Below are positions 1-10,926 of a stretch of 64,000 bases of DNA, one piece after another. The translations under genes and the position numbers were made by a program. The stretch comes from Rhynchopus euleeides (Eukaryota; Euglenozoa; Diplonemea; Diplonemida; Diplonemidae), in contig OY723284.1 in the NCBI GenBank assembly GCA_963210315.1, positions 2,046,001 to 2,110,000 on the forward strand, read 5' to 3'. The number at the start of each line of letters is the position of its first letter. Within the stretch, counting starts at the first letter, position 1. A model generated the notes under the pieces. The model was not told the origin of the DNA. It saw nothing but the letters and a program-made list of their open reading frames with translations, and searched no databases.

Positions 1-1640
1 CGGAAACGGAGATGCCCGCACCGTCCGCGGTGTCAAACAAGGCACACAACAAGTCATTCGCGAGGTAATTCTTGCTGTGGCCCTTGTTGATAGCTGCCAC
101 CGCTGCCGTGTTGTCCACCTGCAACCCCAACGCACAGCCCGGCCGCGTAGCGGCTGCGAGGCGTGTCGCCTGGAGCGCTGCGAAGAGCTCTTTGACATAT
201 ATATGGTGGGCGAGGGGTTCATCAAAACAGCCCTGGACAATCGGCTCGGGGTCTAACTCCAGAAGGGCTGCCCATTCTGTGTCGGAAGCGTCAGACCACG
301 CCGTGACCGAGGGCCCCGAAGCCCCTGCCTCAACCCACACATTCTGGCCCAGATCGGCCGAAATCAGAGAAAGATCAGCGAGAACAGAGGGGGGGATGTC
401 GAGAGGGCGGTCCCACTGCTCCGGTTCCGCAACCAGCTTGGCCGCGGATCTCCTGAGGAAGGCGAGGGAGGCGCGGAAGTAGCAGAGACGCCTCTGCGTC
501 GAGAACAGAAACCAAATCATACCGCCGAAAACCTTGTAGAACTCCCGGGAAGTAGCCCTGTTCTCGCGAACCGCCGCCACGGCCGCCGAGGCAAGGAATT
601 TCGACACCCAATCGGGGTCCGACCTGAAGCGCTTAGGCGACGACTCCAGATCAAATTCCAACCCCAAGGCGATGAACCGCGACTGCGGTGTGCCGAACTC
701 CGCACCCTCGTTGAGCTCGGCGCCCACCGACTCGGCCTTGCCGAGGAATCGGGCGTATCTCTCGGCTGCATCCTCCCGGCTATCTCCAACCACAAACCAG
801 TTGTCCACCCAAGACAGCCCATCCTCCAGGGGGAGAAGCACGCGTGAGGCCCTCTGCGCGATGCACGGCGCCCAGCTCCAGCCCATGCACATCACCCGCA
901 GCGAGGTGCGCCGAAACGGGCCCCGCTCCCCAGCCAGATTCACCCCGAAGAAGTCGCGGACCCCGTCCCCCAGGGGGAACTGGTAGAACCAGCTCTTCCC
1001 GTCAGCCTGCACCACGAATTCGGCCGCCAGGAACCTCCGGACCACCTCGTGGATCGACGGGAGGAGCATCGGTGGTGGGTCCCGCATCAGCCGGTTCAGC
1101 TTTCGCCCGTCGCATACCAAACGCAGCAGCCCGCTCTTTTTCTCCACGGTGAACGCCGGGAGGACCACCTTCGGCGCGTCTGCCAACCCCAGCACCCCCC
1201 ACTCCGAGAGGTTATCCCAGTGCCGCAGCATGTGCCTCGAGGTCCCGCGCGAAAGAGGCCTGTCGCCCAGATCCACGCCCGGTCGCATGGCCCGCAGGAA
1301 AGCGCCCCGGTCCCGAATCACGTCGATAACCCCTGACAGGATCCCCTCGGAATCCAAAGCCTCTAAGGCGTCGAGGTTCAGACGTGACGTCGATATGGGG
1401 GCCAGCTCCCCCGTGGGGCCACCCCGCGCCGAGGGCGGGCCAAGATGCCGCCCCTCCACCGTCACCCGCGCTTCCCTCGCGTACGTCGCGTTGACGTCCG
1501 GCGAGTAGGAGTCGTCGCCGACCCTCCGAGGAAGAGGAGGAGGAGGGGGCGGCCGTGGCGGCGGTGGAGGCGGAGGCGGAGGTGGAGGCGGTAGCGTGGG
1601 AGGCGGCCTGGGCCGAGGGGTCGCCGGCGGGGAAGGCGTG
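1..1640 (-). CDS. reverse transcriptase-RNase H polyprotein (partial, retroelement)
   Basis: Reading the minus strand from about 1640 down to the window edge gives one long open frame. It begins with a proline-rich linker, continues through an RT domain (a segment reading LLRLVCDGRKLNRLMR near 1100-1150, then an FVVQADGKSWFYQFPLGDG block and a palm segment near 790-840), and ends in an RNase H region (WSDASDTEWAAL near 250-300 and LQVDNTAAVAAINKG near 80-130). RT copies the element RNA and RNase H removes the RNA strand of the hybrid. The similarity is to DIRS-type RTs rather than LTR or LINE types. The C-terminus lies outside the window and the exact start is unknown. Confidence 0.75.
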
Positions 1641-1671
1641 CCTGGGGGCTCGTACGCCACGCACGCCGTCC

Positions 1672-3180
1672 TCAGGAGCTTCCCAGGGAAGGCAGGGCAA
1701 AGAGCGACCCCCGGGATAGCCCCCGGTCGAGCACCATTGATGTGGAGGCCGTCTGCCTCGCCAGCTTCAGCTTCCCCGCCGGGAGGTACCTGGCCAGGGC
1801 GTCCAGGGAGCTGTGGCGGGACAGCTGCCGAAGCGACTCCAGGCACAGCCCCTCTTGCAGGAGCTCCGCCAGAGCCCCCCGACGGAGGGAATGACCACTC
1901 AGCTCCGGGTCCTCCTTCTTCAGCGCCGCCACGATGCGCCGGTAGGTCGTGTCGACCACCAGCGCGCCCGCCGCCCGCCCCGAGATCGCCTCCCGCAGCA
2001 CCTCCGTCCAGCACTCCGAGAGGAACAGGCCCGTCGTGACGCCCAGGCGGAACGGGTCGCTCTTCGTCTCCGCCCAGTTCACGGCGACAAACTCGCTCTG
2101 GAAAGCGATGTCCCCGCACTTCAGGCGCACCACGTCCGACACCCGCGCCGCCCCGCACCACCCCAGCACAATCGCGAGCTTCGTGTCGCGGTCGACGTCC
2201 TCCCGGCCCACCACTGCGGCCACCTGGGCGGATGCTGCTGGCTTCGCTTGGTGCTGCAGTCGGAGGGCCCCCAAGCGCTTCAGACCTCGCTTGAAGTCTT
2301 GGAGCAGCTGGGAGTCCACCACAACCCCCATGCGGCTCATCGCGGCGACCGCCCTCGATACGTACTGTAGGGCGGAGGAGGGCCGGAGTGGGGAGTCCGC
2401 TTCGGACATGAGCCTCTGCACCCAGTAAATGATGCAAAGGTCCCACGGCAAGAGCACACCCGTGGTCTGCTCCCACTCGTGCCGGAACTGGAGGAGTCGC
2501 CGGTGGGGCCCCTCGAGCCCCCTCCACGTCGACGGTGCCAACGCCTCCCCCAGCGTCTTCACCGCGCGCTTGGCGATCCGCTGTGCCTCTCTGGCGGTCA
2601 GCGGGTCCTCCTGTGCCCGTCTCCTTCCCACCCGCGCCGTGGAGAGCACCCCTATGCTCTCCAGCATCGCCGTGAGGGGCGAGCTCACTGCCTGTGGCCC
2701 CCCCTCCTGCTCCGCTGGCTGGTGGGGTGGCCCTGCTGCGGCTGTGGCTGCGAGCTGCGTTGCTGTTGTTGTTGATGTTGATGCTGATGCTGTGGGTGGT
2801 GGACCTGGGGGGAGCGTGGCTGGCGGGCCCGTGCCTTCTCCTTTGCCGCCCGGAGGTACGGAGGAATCTCCGGCTTCCCGAAGAATTCCTCCTCCATCGC
2901 GGAGGCCGCCTCCCATCCGCCCCCCAACACGCCCTCGTTGAGGGCTTCCAGCCTGCAGAACTGGTTCTGCATCAGCCGGACCAGGAGGTCGTCGTAGTCC
3001 TCCGGCTCCTGCAGCGACGGCAGGCTCGTCATGATGAGGTTGATATCCCTCATCCGGGCCTGCGCCTCGTGGGCCTGCGGGCGCAGGGCACCCCCCGCCC
3101 GGGCCCCCAGCAGGGCGTCGTAGCGGCGCAGCTGGTGCAGGTGCACCAGCCCCAGCGTGGCCTCGTCCGCGTGCCACCAC
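1672..3180 (-). CDS. tyrosine recombinase of the DIRS-like retroelement
   Basis: This is a 502-codon frame whose first part overlaps the gag frame, so the true protein probably starts within it. The C-terminal half is a phage-integrase-type catalytic domain. It has the first arginine in GAARVSDVVRL, the HxLRR box in GHSLRRGALAELL, a second histidine in QLSRHSSLDALA, and the nucleophile tyrosine in ARYLPAGKLK. An N-terminal SAM-like helical domain precedes it (WRGLEGPHRRLLQFRHEW). In DIRS elements this enzyme integrates a circular cDNA without leaving a target-site duplication. Its position between gag and RT is the notable feature. Confidence 0.85.
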   Translation of the reverse strand: MVARGRGHAGAGAPAPAAPLRRPAGGPGGGCPAPAGPRGAGPDEGYQPHHDEPAVAAGAGGLRRPPGPADAEPVLQAGSPQRGRVGGRMGGGLRDGGGILREAGDSSVPPGGKGEGTGPPATLPPGPPPTASASTSTTTATQLAATAAAGPPHQPAEQEGGPQAVSSPLTAMLESIGVLSTARVGRRRAQEDPLTAREAQRIAKRAVKTLGEALAPSTWRGLEGPHRRLLQFRHEWEQTTGVLLPWDLCIIYWVQRLMSEADSPLRPSSALQYVSRAVAAMSRMGVVVDSQLLQDFKRGLKRLGALRLQHQAKPAASAQVAAVVGREDVDRDTKLAIVLGWCGAARVSDVVRLKCGDIAFQSEFVAVNWAETKSDPFRLGVTTGLFLSECWTEVLREAISGRAAGALVVDTTYRRIVAALKKEDPELSGHSLRRGALAELLQEGLCLESLRQLSRHSSLDALARYLPAGKLKLARQTASTSMVLDRGLSRGSLFALPSLGSS

Positions 3181-4091
3181 TCGTCCACGTCCAGGGGGTT
3201 GAGAGCCCCGGCGCCCCTGCGGCTGTCGCTGCTGCCGGCTACGCTGCCGGCCCCGTCCCGCTGCTCCGGCTTTCCGGCCCTCGGTGCTCCGGCGCCGGCT
3301 CCGGAGCCCGTCCCGTTTCCCCGCAGGCGGGCCAGCTCCGCCTGGAGGTCCGCCACCTCCCGCATCCGCCGCACCTCCTCCCGGAGGGAAGCCACCTCGT
3401 CCTGGGGGGCTGCAGCCCGGCTCGCACCTGCCTCAGCCCTTACCCTCGCGTGCTCCGCGAGGGCCGTCTCCCGCTGGGCCTTGGCCCGCTCCTCCATCAC
3501 CAACGCGGCGTTCCGCGTCTTCTCCCTCTCAAGGGCCAGCTCCGCCTCGAGGCGGGCTCTCACCTCCGCGTGCCTGGCGGACTCCTCGGCGACCATGGCC
3601 CGCGCCTGCGCCTCCGTGACGGCGTTTGAGGCCGCCGCCTCCACCGACGCCACCTTCGCGTCCGACTCCGCCCCCGTCACCCGCTGTGCCGCAGCGGATT
3701 CCACCTTCGCCGCATGCGCCGCTGCATTCGCGGATGCGATGTGCATCCCCGCCGCCGCCTCCGCGTTGGCGGCCCTCGTAGCCGCCCCCGCCTCCACCCC
3801 CGCCGCGTGCACCCTCGCGTGCGCCTCCACCTGCGTGGCCCGGATGTCGGCCCCCGCGACCTCGCGAGTGGCCACCTCGCGGGCGTTGGCGGTGGTCACT
3901 GCCGCCAGCGCCTGCCCCATCGCCATCCCGAAGTCGCCCGCCGGGAGGGGGGCGGACAAGGCATCCGGGTTGCCCGCGCCGCGCCCCACTCCGGACAGCA
4001 CCAGCTCCGAGTTCTGCACGCCAGGCATCGGATATGTCGGGGGTTGAAGGGTGGAGTAAAGAGAAGGGAGTAGGTGGGAGTGTTGAACCAC
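2685..4091 (-). CDS. gag-like coiled-coil protein of the retroelement
   Basis: This 468-codon frame is the first of the element. The first ~60 residues are proline- and glycine-containing. They are followed by a long alanine- and glutamate-rich stretch with heptad character (about residues 60-250), predicted to form a coiled coil, then a low-complexity linker and a short globular part (residues ~290-410). The C-terminus is rich in H and Q. No zinc knuckle is visible. Position and composition suggest the gag-like ORF1 found in DIRS and VIPER elements. No sequence family was recognised, so the assignment rests on context. Confidence 0.6.
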   Translation of the reverse strand: MVQHSHLLPSLYSTLQPPTYPMPGVQNSELVLSGVGRGAGNPDALSAPLPAGDFGMAMGQALAAVTTANAREVATREVAGADIRATQVEAHARVHAAGVEAGAATRAANAEAAAGMHIASANAAAHAAKVESAAAQRVTGAESDAKVASVEAAASNAVTEAQARAMVAEESARHAEVRARLEAELALEREKTRNAALVMEERAKAQRETALAEHARVRAEAGASRAAAPQDEVASLREEVRRMREVADLQAELARLRGNGTGSGAGAGAPRAGKPEQRDGAGSVAGSSDSRRGAGALNPLDVDEWWHADEATLGLVHLHQLRRYDALLGARAGGALRPQAHEAQARMRDINLIMTSLPSLQEPEDYDDLLVRLMQNQFCRLEALNEGVLGGGWEAASAMEEEFFGKPEIPPYLRAAKEKARARQPRSPQVHHPQHQHQHQQQQQRSSQPQPQQGHPTSQRSRRGGHRQ

Positions 4092-4827
4092 GAAAATATT
4101 TTTCGTTGAACGCAGCCAAATATAAGGCCTAACCTGTTTTGGCGCACGGGTGTGATGACAAAAGGGAAAAGTGCTAGCACGAACATGATGTTGGTCTTCT
4201 GGTTATGTCTGGTTTCTTAGAACACTTAACGTGTATGCAAAAAAAAATATGGGGGGGGGGGTTCAAAGTGCAAGAGGTGGAGCCCGTTCAACAGGTGGAA
4301 GCGTCCAATGCAAGAGTTGCTCAGTTTTTTTTGTGGCAAACTGCTGCAGCAAATCCGGGGCAGGCAGCCCTGTGCTAAACGCTAAACATCCCCTTTCTTC
4401 CTGGCGTTCTGCGTTCCCAAGGATCTCAGCGTGATGGGTGGGTGTTCGTTTATGACATTGTATTCATTTGATCTCTAGGCGGTCACGACCTTGCCAGGTA
4501 TAACCAAGCAACATACGGGCCTTCGCTCTGTGTTTTCCTTGCTGCTGCAACCGACGGTTATTGTGAGGGGAACTCCCATGCATGCTGCTAAATGTGTGAT
4601 TTTTGGGCCAAATTTCGGAATACCAATACACTTTTTTTGGGGGCGAGTTTGTTAGGAAAATGGGGGTGGCACAGCGTCGTTCTTCCACACAAGAGGGTCG
4701 TTTTTGGCATCAACGGTTCAAACTCTCTTCACGGCGACCCTACTCAAATTTTTTTGCGTTATTGGGGGCCATATACTGTGCGTCAAAGTGTCGACGATGA
4801 GCCGCCTTTTTGGTGCCGTGGCTTGGC

Positions 4828-5065
4828 CATGGGCACACGCTACAAGGGGGGTCTGGGGGGCAGAGCCCCCCAGCCGCCGGAGGCCACGGTAGTGAACATC
4901 TGTTCATTGTGGGCGTAGATTCTGTGTGAGTTGGCTGCGTCCTCCTGAGGCCTGAGGGTACTGGAGTGGTTGGATTCCCTGACTTGATGGGTATCGAAGG
5001 GCTCCAGGGGGGTCTGGGGGGCGGAGCCCCCCAGCCGCCGGAGGCCATGGTAGCGAGCATATGTT
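4828..5065 (+). repeat. dispersed 240-bp repeat with two GGGGGGTCTGGGGGGC hairpins
   Basis: Two related blocks, each a GGGGGGTCTGGGGGGC / AGCCCCCCAGCCGCCGGAGG hairpin followed by CACGGTAG or CATGGTAG, flank about 150 bp that includes GATTCTGTGTGAGTTGGCTG. The same arrangement recurs at 18629-18875, so this is a dispersed element or a doubled unit. No coding potential. Confidence 0.7.
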
Positions 5066-5183
5066 CCTGCAAAACGTTCGACGTCGACCGTCGAACCAGT
5101 GTAGCCGGGTTGACGCTTTTTTATGGGGGGTGGAAACCCAAAATCACCGGGTCGACGGCCGACGCTTAGCGACATGCCTGCCA

Positions 5184-5240
5184 CCGGGTGGGTGGGTGGG
5201 TGGGTGGGGGGGCTGCGCCCACCCACCCCCACCCACCCAA
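5184..5240. repeat. GGGT/CCCA hairpin with G-quadruplex potential
   Basis: GGGTGGGTGGGTGGGTGGGG is followed, after a CTGCG loop, by CCCACCCACCCCCACCCACC. The G arm alone has more than four G3 tracts with one-base loops, the classic pattern for a parallel G-quadruplex, and the two arms can also pair as a long hairpin. Confidence 0.6.
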
Positions 5241-5533
5241 TCTCGCCCCCAAAAAAAATGCACATATCTCGCCACCAAAAAAAATGCGAGGACCCCGAAA
5301 GTCCCAATGTCAATATCATTTAGCAGCAAGCATGGGAACTCCCGCATTTATATTTTTTTGGGTGTTTCTCCAGGGGCTTAGCTTGGATTTTGAGGTTGGG
5401 GCCGAAACTCGGTCAGACTCGGTCACAGTACACACACAGTTGATTTGCCCCCCACCACCCCGTTCACCCAGAAGAATGTCACCCCCCCCTCGGCCCTGGG
5501 CCCTCGAGGGGGGTGCCATTCTCTCGGGGGACC

Positions 5534-5992
5534 CTAGGTACCTCGCAAGAGTGGCTTCGGGGATACCTGTGAATATTCGCGACATTCCACTCCTACAAAG
5601 AGTACAGTTGCAAGGCTTTCGCTCCTCAGTTGGCGAAGCCTGGTGAAGACAAGGCGGAGCTTGGAAAACAAGCGTTCAACAGAAGCAGTACCCAGCGGAA
5701 GGATAGATGCAAGCTGGAGTAGCTTGCATGTTGCTGGGTACGTGAGAGCGAGGTTTCCCGAGGTAAACTGCTGAATAACCTCCTGCAGATCACGCAGGCC
5801 CAACCTCCGAATCTCGGAACAGACACCCGGGCACTCTTGCAGAAGGGTAGTCTTGTGCGCCTGTGCCCACTTCGGTGGGTGTGCTGGGGCATTGAATTCC
5901 GGGCAAGGGTACGCGCCAGTGATCCCCGGGAGAGGTGCCATGTAGTGATCAGCGATGTAGCCCAGAGCCTCCTGCACCTGCGTGTCCACCAT
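5534..5992 (-). pseudogene. hAT transposase C-terminal remnant
   Basis: A 152-codon minus-strand frame contains the C-terminal dimerisation region of a hAT transposase. The stretch LALTYPATCKLLQLASIL, then PLGTASVERLFSKLRLVFTR and LRSESLATVLFVG, matches the family pattern of a YP motif, a small-residue/SxER/FS helix and an R..L helix. The catalytic RNase H part is absent upstream, so this is a truncated DNA transposon relic. Copies of an AACTCGGTCA motif lie on both sides (near 5405, 6172 and 6577) and could be decayed ends, but no clear terminal repeat pair was fixed. Confidence 0.7.
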
Positions 5993-6574
5993 GTTGCCGG
6001 GAGACGGAATTCGAGACTGCTGACGTTATTCTTAGGCTAGCGACGAATACGGGACAGAAGGAGAATGGGGTGTTCGCGTTCCGCTCGCACGCGTGCTTCA
6101 CCTCCTGTGCTGCTGTACCCCAAGAAAAATCCGCTTTTTTCCCCGGAAATTTATGCCTTTTTTTTTTTGGGCTGACCGAGTTTTTTTGGTAAAACACACC
6201 CCGTGTGGTAGAGAAAATACGGCAAGAGTCTCGGTGGGTCGGAAGAGCAGATGGTTCCCGCAACAGCTCCCGGGGAGCGGCGGGTATTTCGCATAGGATG
6301 CCGGATGTGTGAACACGTTTGTGCGGTTTGCCCTGTGTTGTGTGAACATATGTGTATGTGTGTGTGTATGCTCCACCCAACCCGACACATTTTCTGTACT
6401 TCAGACAGGTAAGGTCACTCGACACGCGGGGGGGGGGTTTTTTTTGTTGTGTGTTTTTTCTGCCAGCCGACATCACTAGCGCCAGCGAGAAAAAAAAAAG
6501 GTGGAAGCGATCAATGCAAAAATCATCTGAAAGGAAGACTCGAGAGACTGCTGCTGTATTTTCCGGGTTTGGCT

Positions 6575-6600
6575 GAAACTCGGTCAGCTGACCGAGTTTC
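6575..6600. repeat. 26-bp perfect palindrome
   Basis: GAAACTCGGTCAG is followed directly by its reverse complement CTGACCGAGTTTC. The half-site also occurs singly near 5405 (same strand) and 6172 (opposite strand), so the palindrome may be two element ends joined head to head. Confidence 0.6.
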
Positions 6601-7542
6601 CCCCCCCAAGCTAAGCCTCTGTGTTTCTCGCGCATCGACGGAAGTGCCCTTCTCTTCAAACCCCAGTTTTCACGCCCTTTCTTACCGAATGTCGGGTCAG
6701 CGTGTTTGGCGCACCCGCACCCTTCAGAGGCAAGGCAGCCTCTCGGCATGCGGGGGCAGGGTATGTGCGCTGTCTAACCCCTAGGCGCATTCTCCGCCCG
6801 CTCTTGGGAAGAACCCCTGTGCCCCAACAAGCCGGCACTCTGTGTGGAGGAGGAGGTGACAACAACACGAATGCAGAGGAACCCGAAACATACACGGCGG
6901 CCCCTCTCACTGGAAGGGGGGCTGTGGGTGCACGGATCGATGGTCGTTCAAGAGGAGGCAGTGGTGGTGACGGAGATGACGAAGATGAGGTAGGGTGGGT
7001 TCTTCCCGCCAATCAGTGAAGCACTGCCCTCCCCCCCCCCCCAGGGGGGTTAATACCTGAAATTTCGTGATACCGCACGAACCGATGGATTCGATATCTG
7101 TGCCGAAAAAATGGTCACCGTGAATTTTTTGGGGGGTGTACGTATTCACAGTGATATGGGGCGTAGCTTGCAAACTTCGGTTTAATTATTTCCCGGCCGA
7201 ACCCAATTTCGATTTTTTGGCTGAAAAATGGGTGAATGCGGCTGGAGCCGGCCGGACCGGTCACCCGGAAATTCCCCCATTTTTGCCCTTCAGAGGTGGT
7301 TTTTTCACACCAATAATCCGGCTTCTGCTAAGGGGACCTTTTCGATTTTTTTTTCGGAAAACCCTATTTTTCACTTTTGAGCCCGATTTCGAAGGAATTT
7401 TTGAGTTTTGAGCTCATTTTGTGCAATTAAACGCGTCACTCAGGTTTTTCCCCCGGACCCCTCTGTGACTCCTCCAGACTTGGTCGGGCTTGGAAGTTGG
7501 TTCGTAGTTTTGACCACCAATGCCTAATGTGTTGGCAGTCTT

Positions 7543-7671
7543 GTTTGACTGGTGCTTGCAGTACGCGGTGGCGGGAGGACCGGGCCGGAGGGGGCGCGAA
7601 GCGCCCCCGTCCGCGCGAAGCGCGGCCGGCCCGGTCCTCCCGCCACCGCGTACTGCAAGCACCAGTCAAAC
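7543..7671. repeat. 129-bp cruciform palindrome with two GCGAAGC mini-hairpins
   Basis: Two 46-bp arms (7543-7588 and 7626-7671, starting GTTTGACTGGTGCTTGCAG) are exact reverse complements. The 37-bp centre holds two further perfect hairpins, GGGGGCGCGAAGCGCCCCC at 7590-7608 and CCGCGCGAAGCGCGG at 7611-7625. Both are closed by the GCGAAGC element, known in vitro as an exceptionally stable DNA mini-hairpin. Extruded, the block would be a long stem ending in a junction with two short stems. It may be a foldback transposon. Confidence 0.85.
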
Positions 7672-8836
7672 ACGGCCGCCGCAGAGATGCAACAAAAAGC
7701 TTCCGTCGAGGTACCACCAGCGAGCTTGGCTCCAATCCCTGATGGGCCATTCATTAGTGCTTGATGGAACTGTCCCTGATGAGGCCATCATCGGATCACT
7801 AGCCGTGTTTAGTGACTTACACAGGCTATCAAATAAAAGGGAGGAGAGAAGGGCCGTTTCTACCCATTTCCGAGAGACGAAAAAAAGGGGCCTTCTGGCT
7901 TGCATTGTGGTTCCATCGGGGTTGCCTTGGATTCCGCACCGCCAAAAGCCTGTGGTTCGGAATTTTTGCGATGAGGCAAGGAGGAGGGGCCCTGTTTTGA
8001 CCAGGGGCAGGCCTTGGTCAAAAACCCTGACTCCGCCACCGTGTGGGGGTGGTGCGCTGGGTGGGGTGGTGGCCTTGGGGTTTTGCACTCCCGCCCACCC
8101 CGCCACGCACACACGCCCTCAGCAAAAGGTCCGGATGGAGTTCCGACGGGAAATCCGAACCTGAAAAACCCAAAAAAATTGCAGAACTAAGCGCGCGGCC
8201 CACCACAACCCCCCCCCCCCTTTTTGCTGCTGCCTTTCCATTCTGGCGCACGCAACACAAACCCGTCTTTTTGTTTTGTTGTTTTGCGGTGGTCCTGCCA
8301 TCTGTGCCCCAGCTCCGCCCGACCTGCTACTCCCCACCCACCCCACCCCACCCCGCCCCGCCCCTCTGTGTCCGTCTTTGTCTCTGTCTCGTTCATATAT
8401 TTTTTTTGCCTTTTTTTTTTTGCTACGCCGGAGGGTGTTCTTCAACGAACACCCTCCTTTGGCAGACCCACACCATCCCCTATGCACGCTGGCTGAAGGG
8501 CACCACTTCACGGAATAGTTTGATGCGCGCGGCTTTTCCAACGACTGATGCAAACATGAGGCACATGTGCCTGGGAAGCAGTTTTTTTTTGGAAGAAACC
8601 CAGATGGCTTTGCCCCCCCACCCCACAATTATTAAACAGAAAACAAGGGTCTCTGCAGTAGCCTCACTCTCGCAGTGCCTGCGATTGCCGACACCGAAAA
8701 AGGAGACCGCCTCGGTCCGGCCCACTCTTCAAAAAATGCAACTGGCTTTTTAAAACAAAGGGTTGTATTTACCTGTGCCCCATGTCTTCGTGCCATGCCA
8801 CGCCCCGACACACGTTTTTGTCAAACAGCACTTTGT

Positions 8837-8921
8837 GGGTCTTCGCTCTAAAGTGCACACCAGTGAGCCGCCTCACAATATAGGCTGCAACCTGACACCC
8901 TTTCACACAGCGAAGGCCCCC
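8837..8921. repeat. MITE-A copy (GGGxCTTCGCTC...GCGAAGGCCCCC)
   Basis: A decayed copy of a ~100-bp dispersed inverted repeat. The left end reads GGGTCTTCGCTCTAAAGTG and the right end CACACAGCGAAGGCCCCC, with GTGAGCCGCCTCAC inside. Confidence 0.6.
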
Positions 8922-10827
8922 AGTTGTAACAAACTAAAGATTGCCTTCTGGCAAACACCCCTGCCCTGTGTGTAATCACTCATGACACCCCGCCCCGTCA
9001 CCCTGAGAAACCTTCCTCTGCCTGCCGGCCCTCTCCCAAGGAGCAACTGTGGCAGGGGGTGGGTGGGCGAGGGGGTGGCGGTGGTAGTATCTAAAAAAGG
9101 ATGGGTTATTCTTGCCGTGGTGCCGTGCGGGTGGTGAAGGCGCTGCGTGCGACACACCCGGTGTTCGGTGTGTCCGGTGGTGCTGTGTGATGTGTGATTT
9201 TTTTAAGGTTTGTGGTATCTAACTCCCTTCCGATTGAGTGGGCGGGAACTCTACACCTTTCGGGAGTCTCTCTTCTTCTCTCCGTGTTCACGAATCGAGG
9301 GTCTCCTCATATTTTTTGAGAGTCAAATATCTTTGCAGTTTGTCAAAATTGGTAGGGGGAAAAGGGGGGCCCCGAAAAGTGAGTTGCCTCACACAATAGG
9401 GCCGAACTGACACATACCGGTATATCGAATCTCCCCGAGACGATATTGCTCACGCAAGGTGTGGATCCTCCGTTGAGCACCAGTGCAGATCGCACACAAG
9501 ACACACGATGCCAGAGCACCCTTGCACACCTATACCCAGCATCCAAGGGTGGGTGGGGACGACCCCACTACCCCCCAAAACCGTGACGCGGCGTATCCAG
9601 ACCGCAAGACATCCACGATCCCAGCCCCACCCAGTAGTGTGTGCAACATATGCCTGGTGTCGTGGCTGCAGCAAGGAGAAGAGGGCGTCCGGAGACTTGC
9701 TTTGCGACAATCCCGTCCCATCAATTCCCTCGTTCGGTTTCTTCAGATGCCGTTTCTCGACCCCCGCCCCCGCCCCACCCTCCTGTGTCATTGATTCTGT
9801 GGAAACCAGTTGATACACCCTCGAAGATCGAACTCGGTCAAAGTTTTCTGGCACGGAATGGGTGATCGATCTATATGCCCACCACATTGCCCCACCCCCC
9901 CCTTTCCCCGAAGCTTGCCACGCCGTGTGGCACGTGAGAGTTGTTAGCTTTTGTGGGTCTGCACTGCCTGTTTGCGGGTTTGCAAACCATAAGAACAGCG
10001 GCCCCTCTCCCTGTGGCGCGAGGAACACATCAGCCAGAATCCGTTTAAGCCGTTGAATCGTTCAAACATACAGACTACTGGGCCCCCCGATGAATACTAT
10101 GTTGTGGGTCAAACCGTGTGTGTCACCTTACAACCGGTAGGGGGTGTTTGCCAGTCATGTTATTTTGCCCCCAGGGGGCAGCCAACTCAGGGAGAAGCCG
10201 TTATCGCCATCTGGATCCTTGTGTGTCACCCCACACGCCTGGGCAGGCTGTGCGGGGAGGGCGGGGGGGGGATGAGGTGGTCAACGTTCGAAGGGCACCA
10301 GCAGTTGTTGTTACCCATTTGGCAAACGCCTTTTCAGCAGCCAGTAGCTTGTTGTCACTTTCTGCTGTCACGTCACGATCCAGCGCGGGGGGCGCATTGC
10401 AGAGGGCGATCCCGGGCTTACTCTTGAAATCGACCTTTTTCTCCCCCATGTGCGAGTGTAGAAGCGTCAACGCAACGAAGAAAAAAAAACAGAAGTAAAC
10501 CGAACAAGAAACTGTGCACACCACTGCCCGGGAGGAGGCCATTTCGGACATCATCCTGGAGGGGGCCGATGCCCAAGACAACAGGAAGAGAGCAGAGAGA
10601 GAGGGGGGGGGGGCATAGGGTGGTGTATCCCTTTTCGCCTGGCGGCTGTGTTGTAGATTTAGCAAATGAGGGGGGGGGGGAGGCTAGTGGTGGCAGGTGT
10701 GGCCCCCTCCTGTCAAACTCTGGATTGTGGGGTGGGTGGGTGTGGGGGATGGGTTGAGTTTTTCTTCACGAACGAAAAATGGGGAAAACGGCAAAAATGG
10801 CAAAAACTGCAAAAAAAAACACGCGAC

Positions 10828-10926
10828 GGGGGCCTTCGCTCTGTGCCAACAGTCATACTGTGTCAGCTTTGCCTCGCTTTTGTAGCGAGGCAACTCACTT
10901 TTCTGCGCTACTGGGCGAAGGCCCCC
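10828..10926. repeat. MITE-A copy, near-complete
   Basis: GGGGGCCTTCGCTCTGTG at the left and GCGAAGGCCCCC at the right form terminal inverted repeats. Inside are the family landmarks: a run resembling GTCATACTGTGTCAG, a short GCCTCGC/GCGAGGC hairpin and ACTCACTTTTCTGCGC. This is the best family reference in the window. Confidence 0.7.

Larger units (their letters stand above)
1..4190 (-). mobile_element. DIRS-order retroelement, VIPER-like, partial at window edge
   Basis: A minus-strand retroelement enters from the right near 4190 and leaves the window at base 1. Its parts in transcription order are a coiled-coil gag-like protein, a tyrosine recombinase, and reverse transcriptase with RNase H. 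Most DIRS and Ngaro elements place the recombinase last; recombinase before RT is the order known from trypanosomatid VIPER elements. Adjacent reading frames overlap, as is common in this order. The element looks whole as far as the window shows it. Its 3' end and any terminal repeats are outside. The open frames suggest a young copy. The right boundary is approximate because no terminal repeat was identified. Confidence 0.75.
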
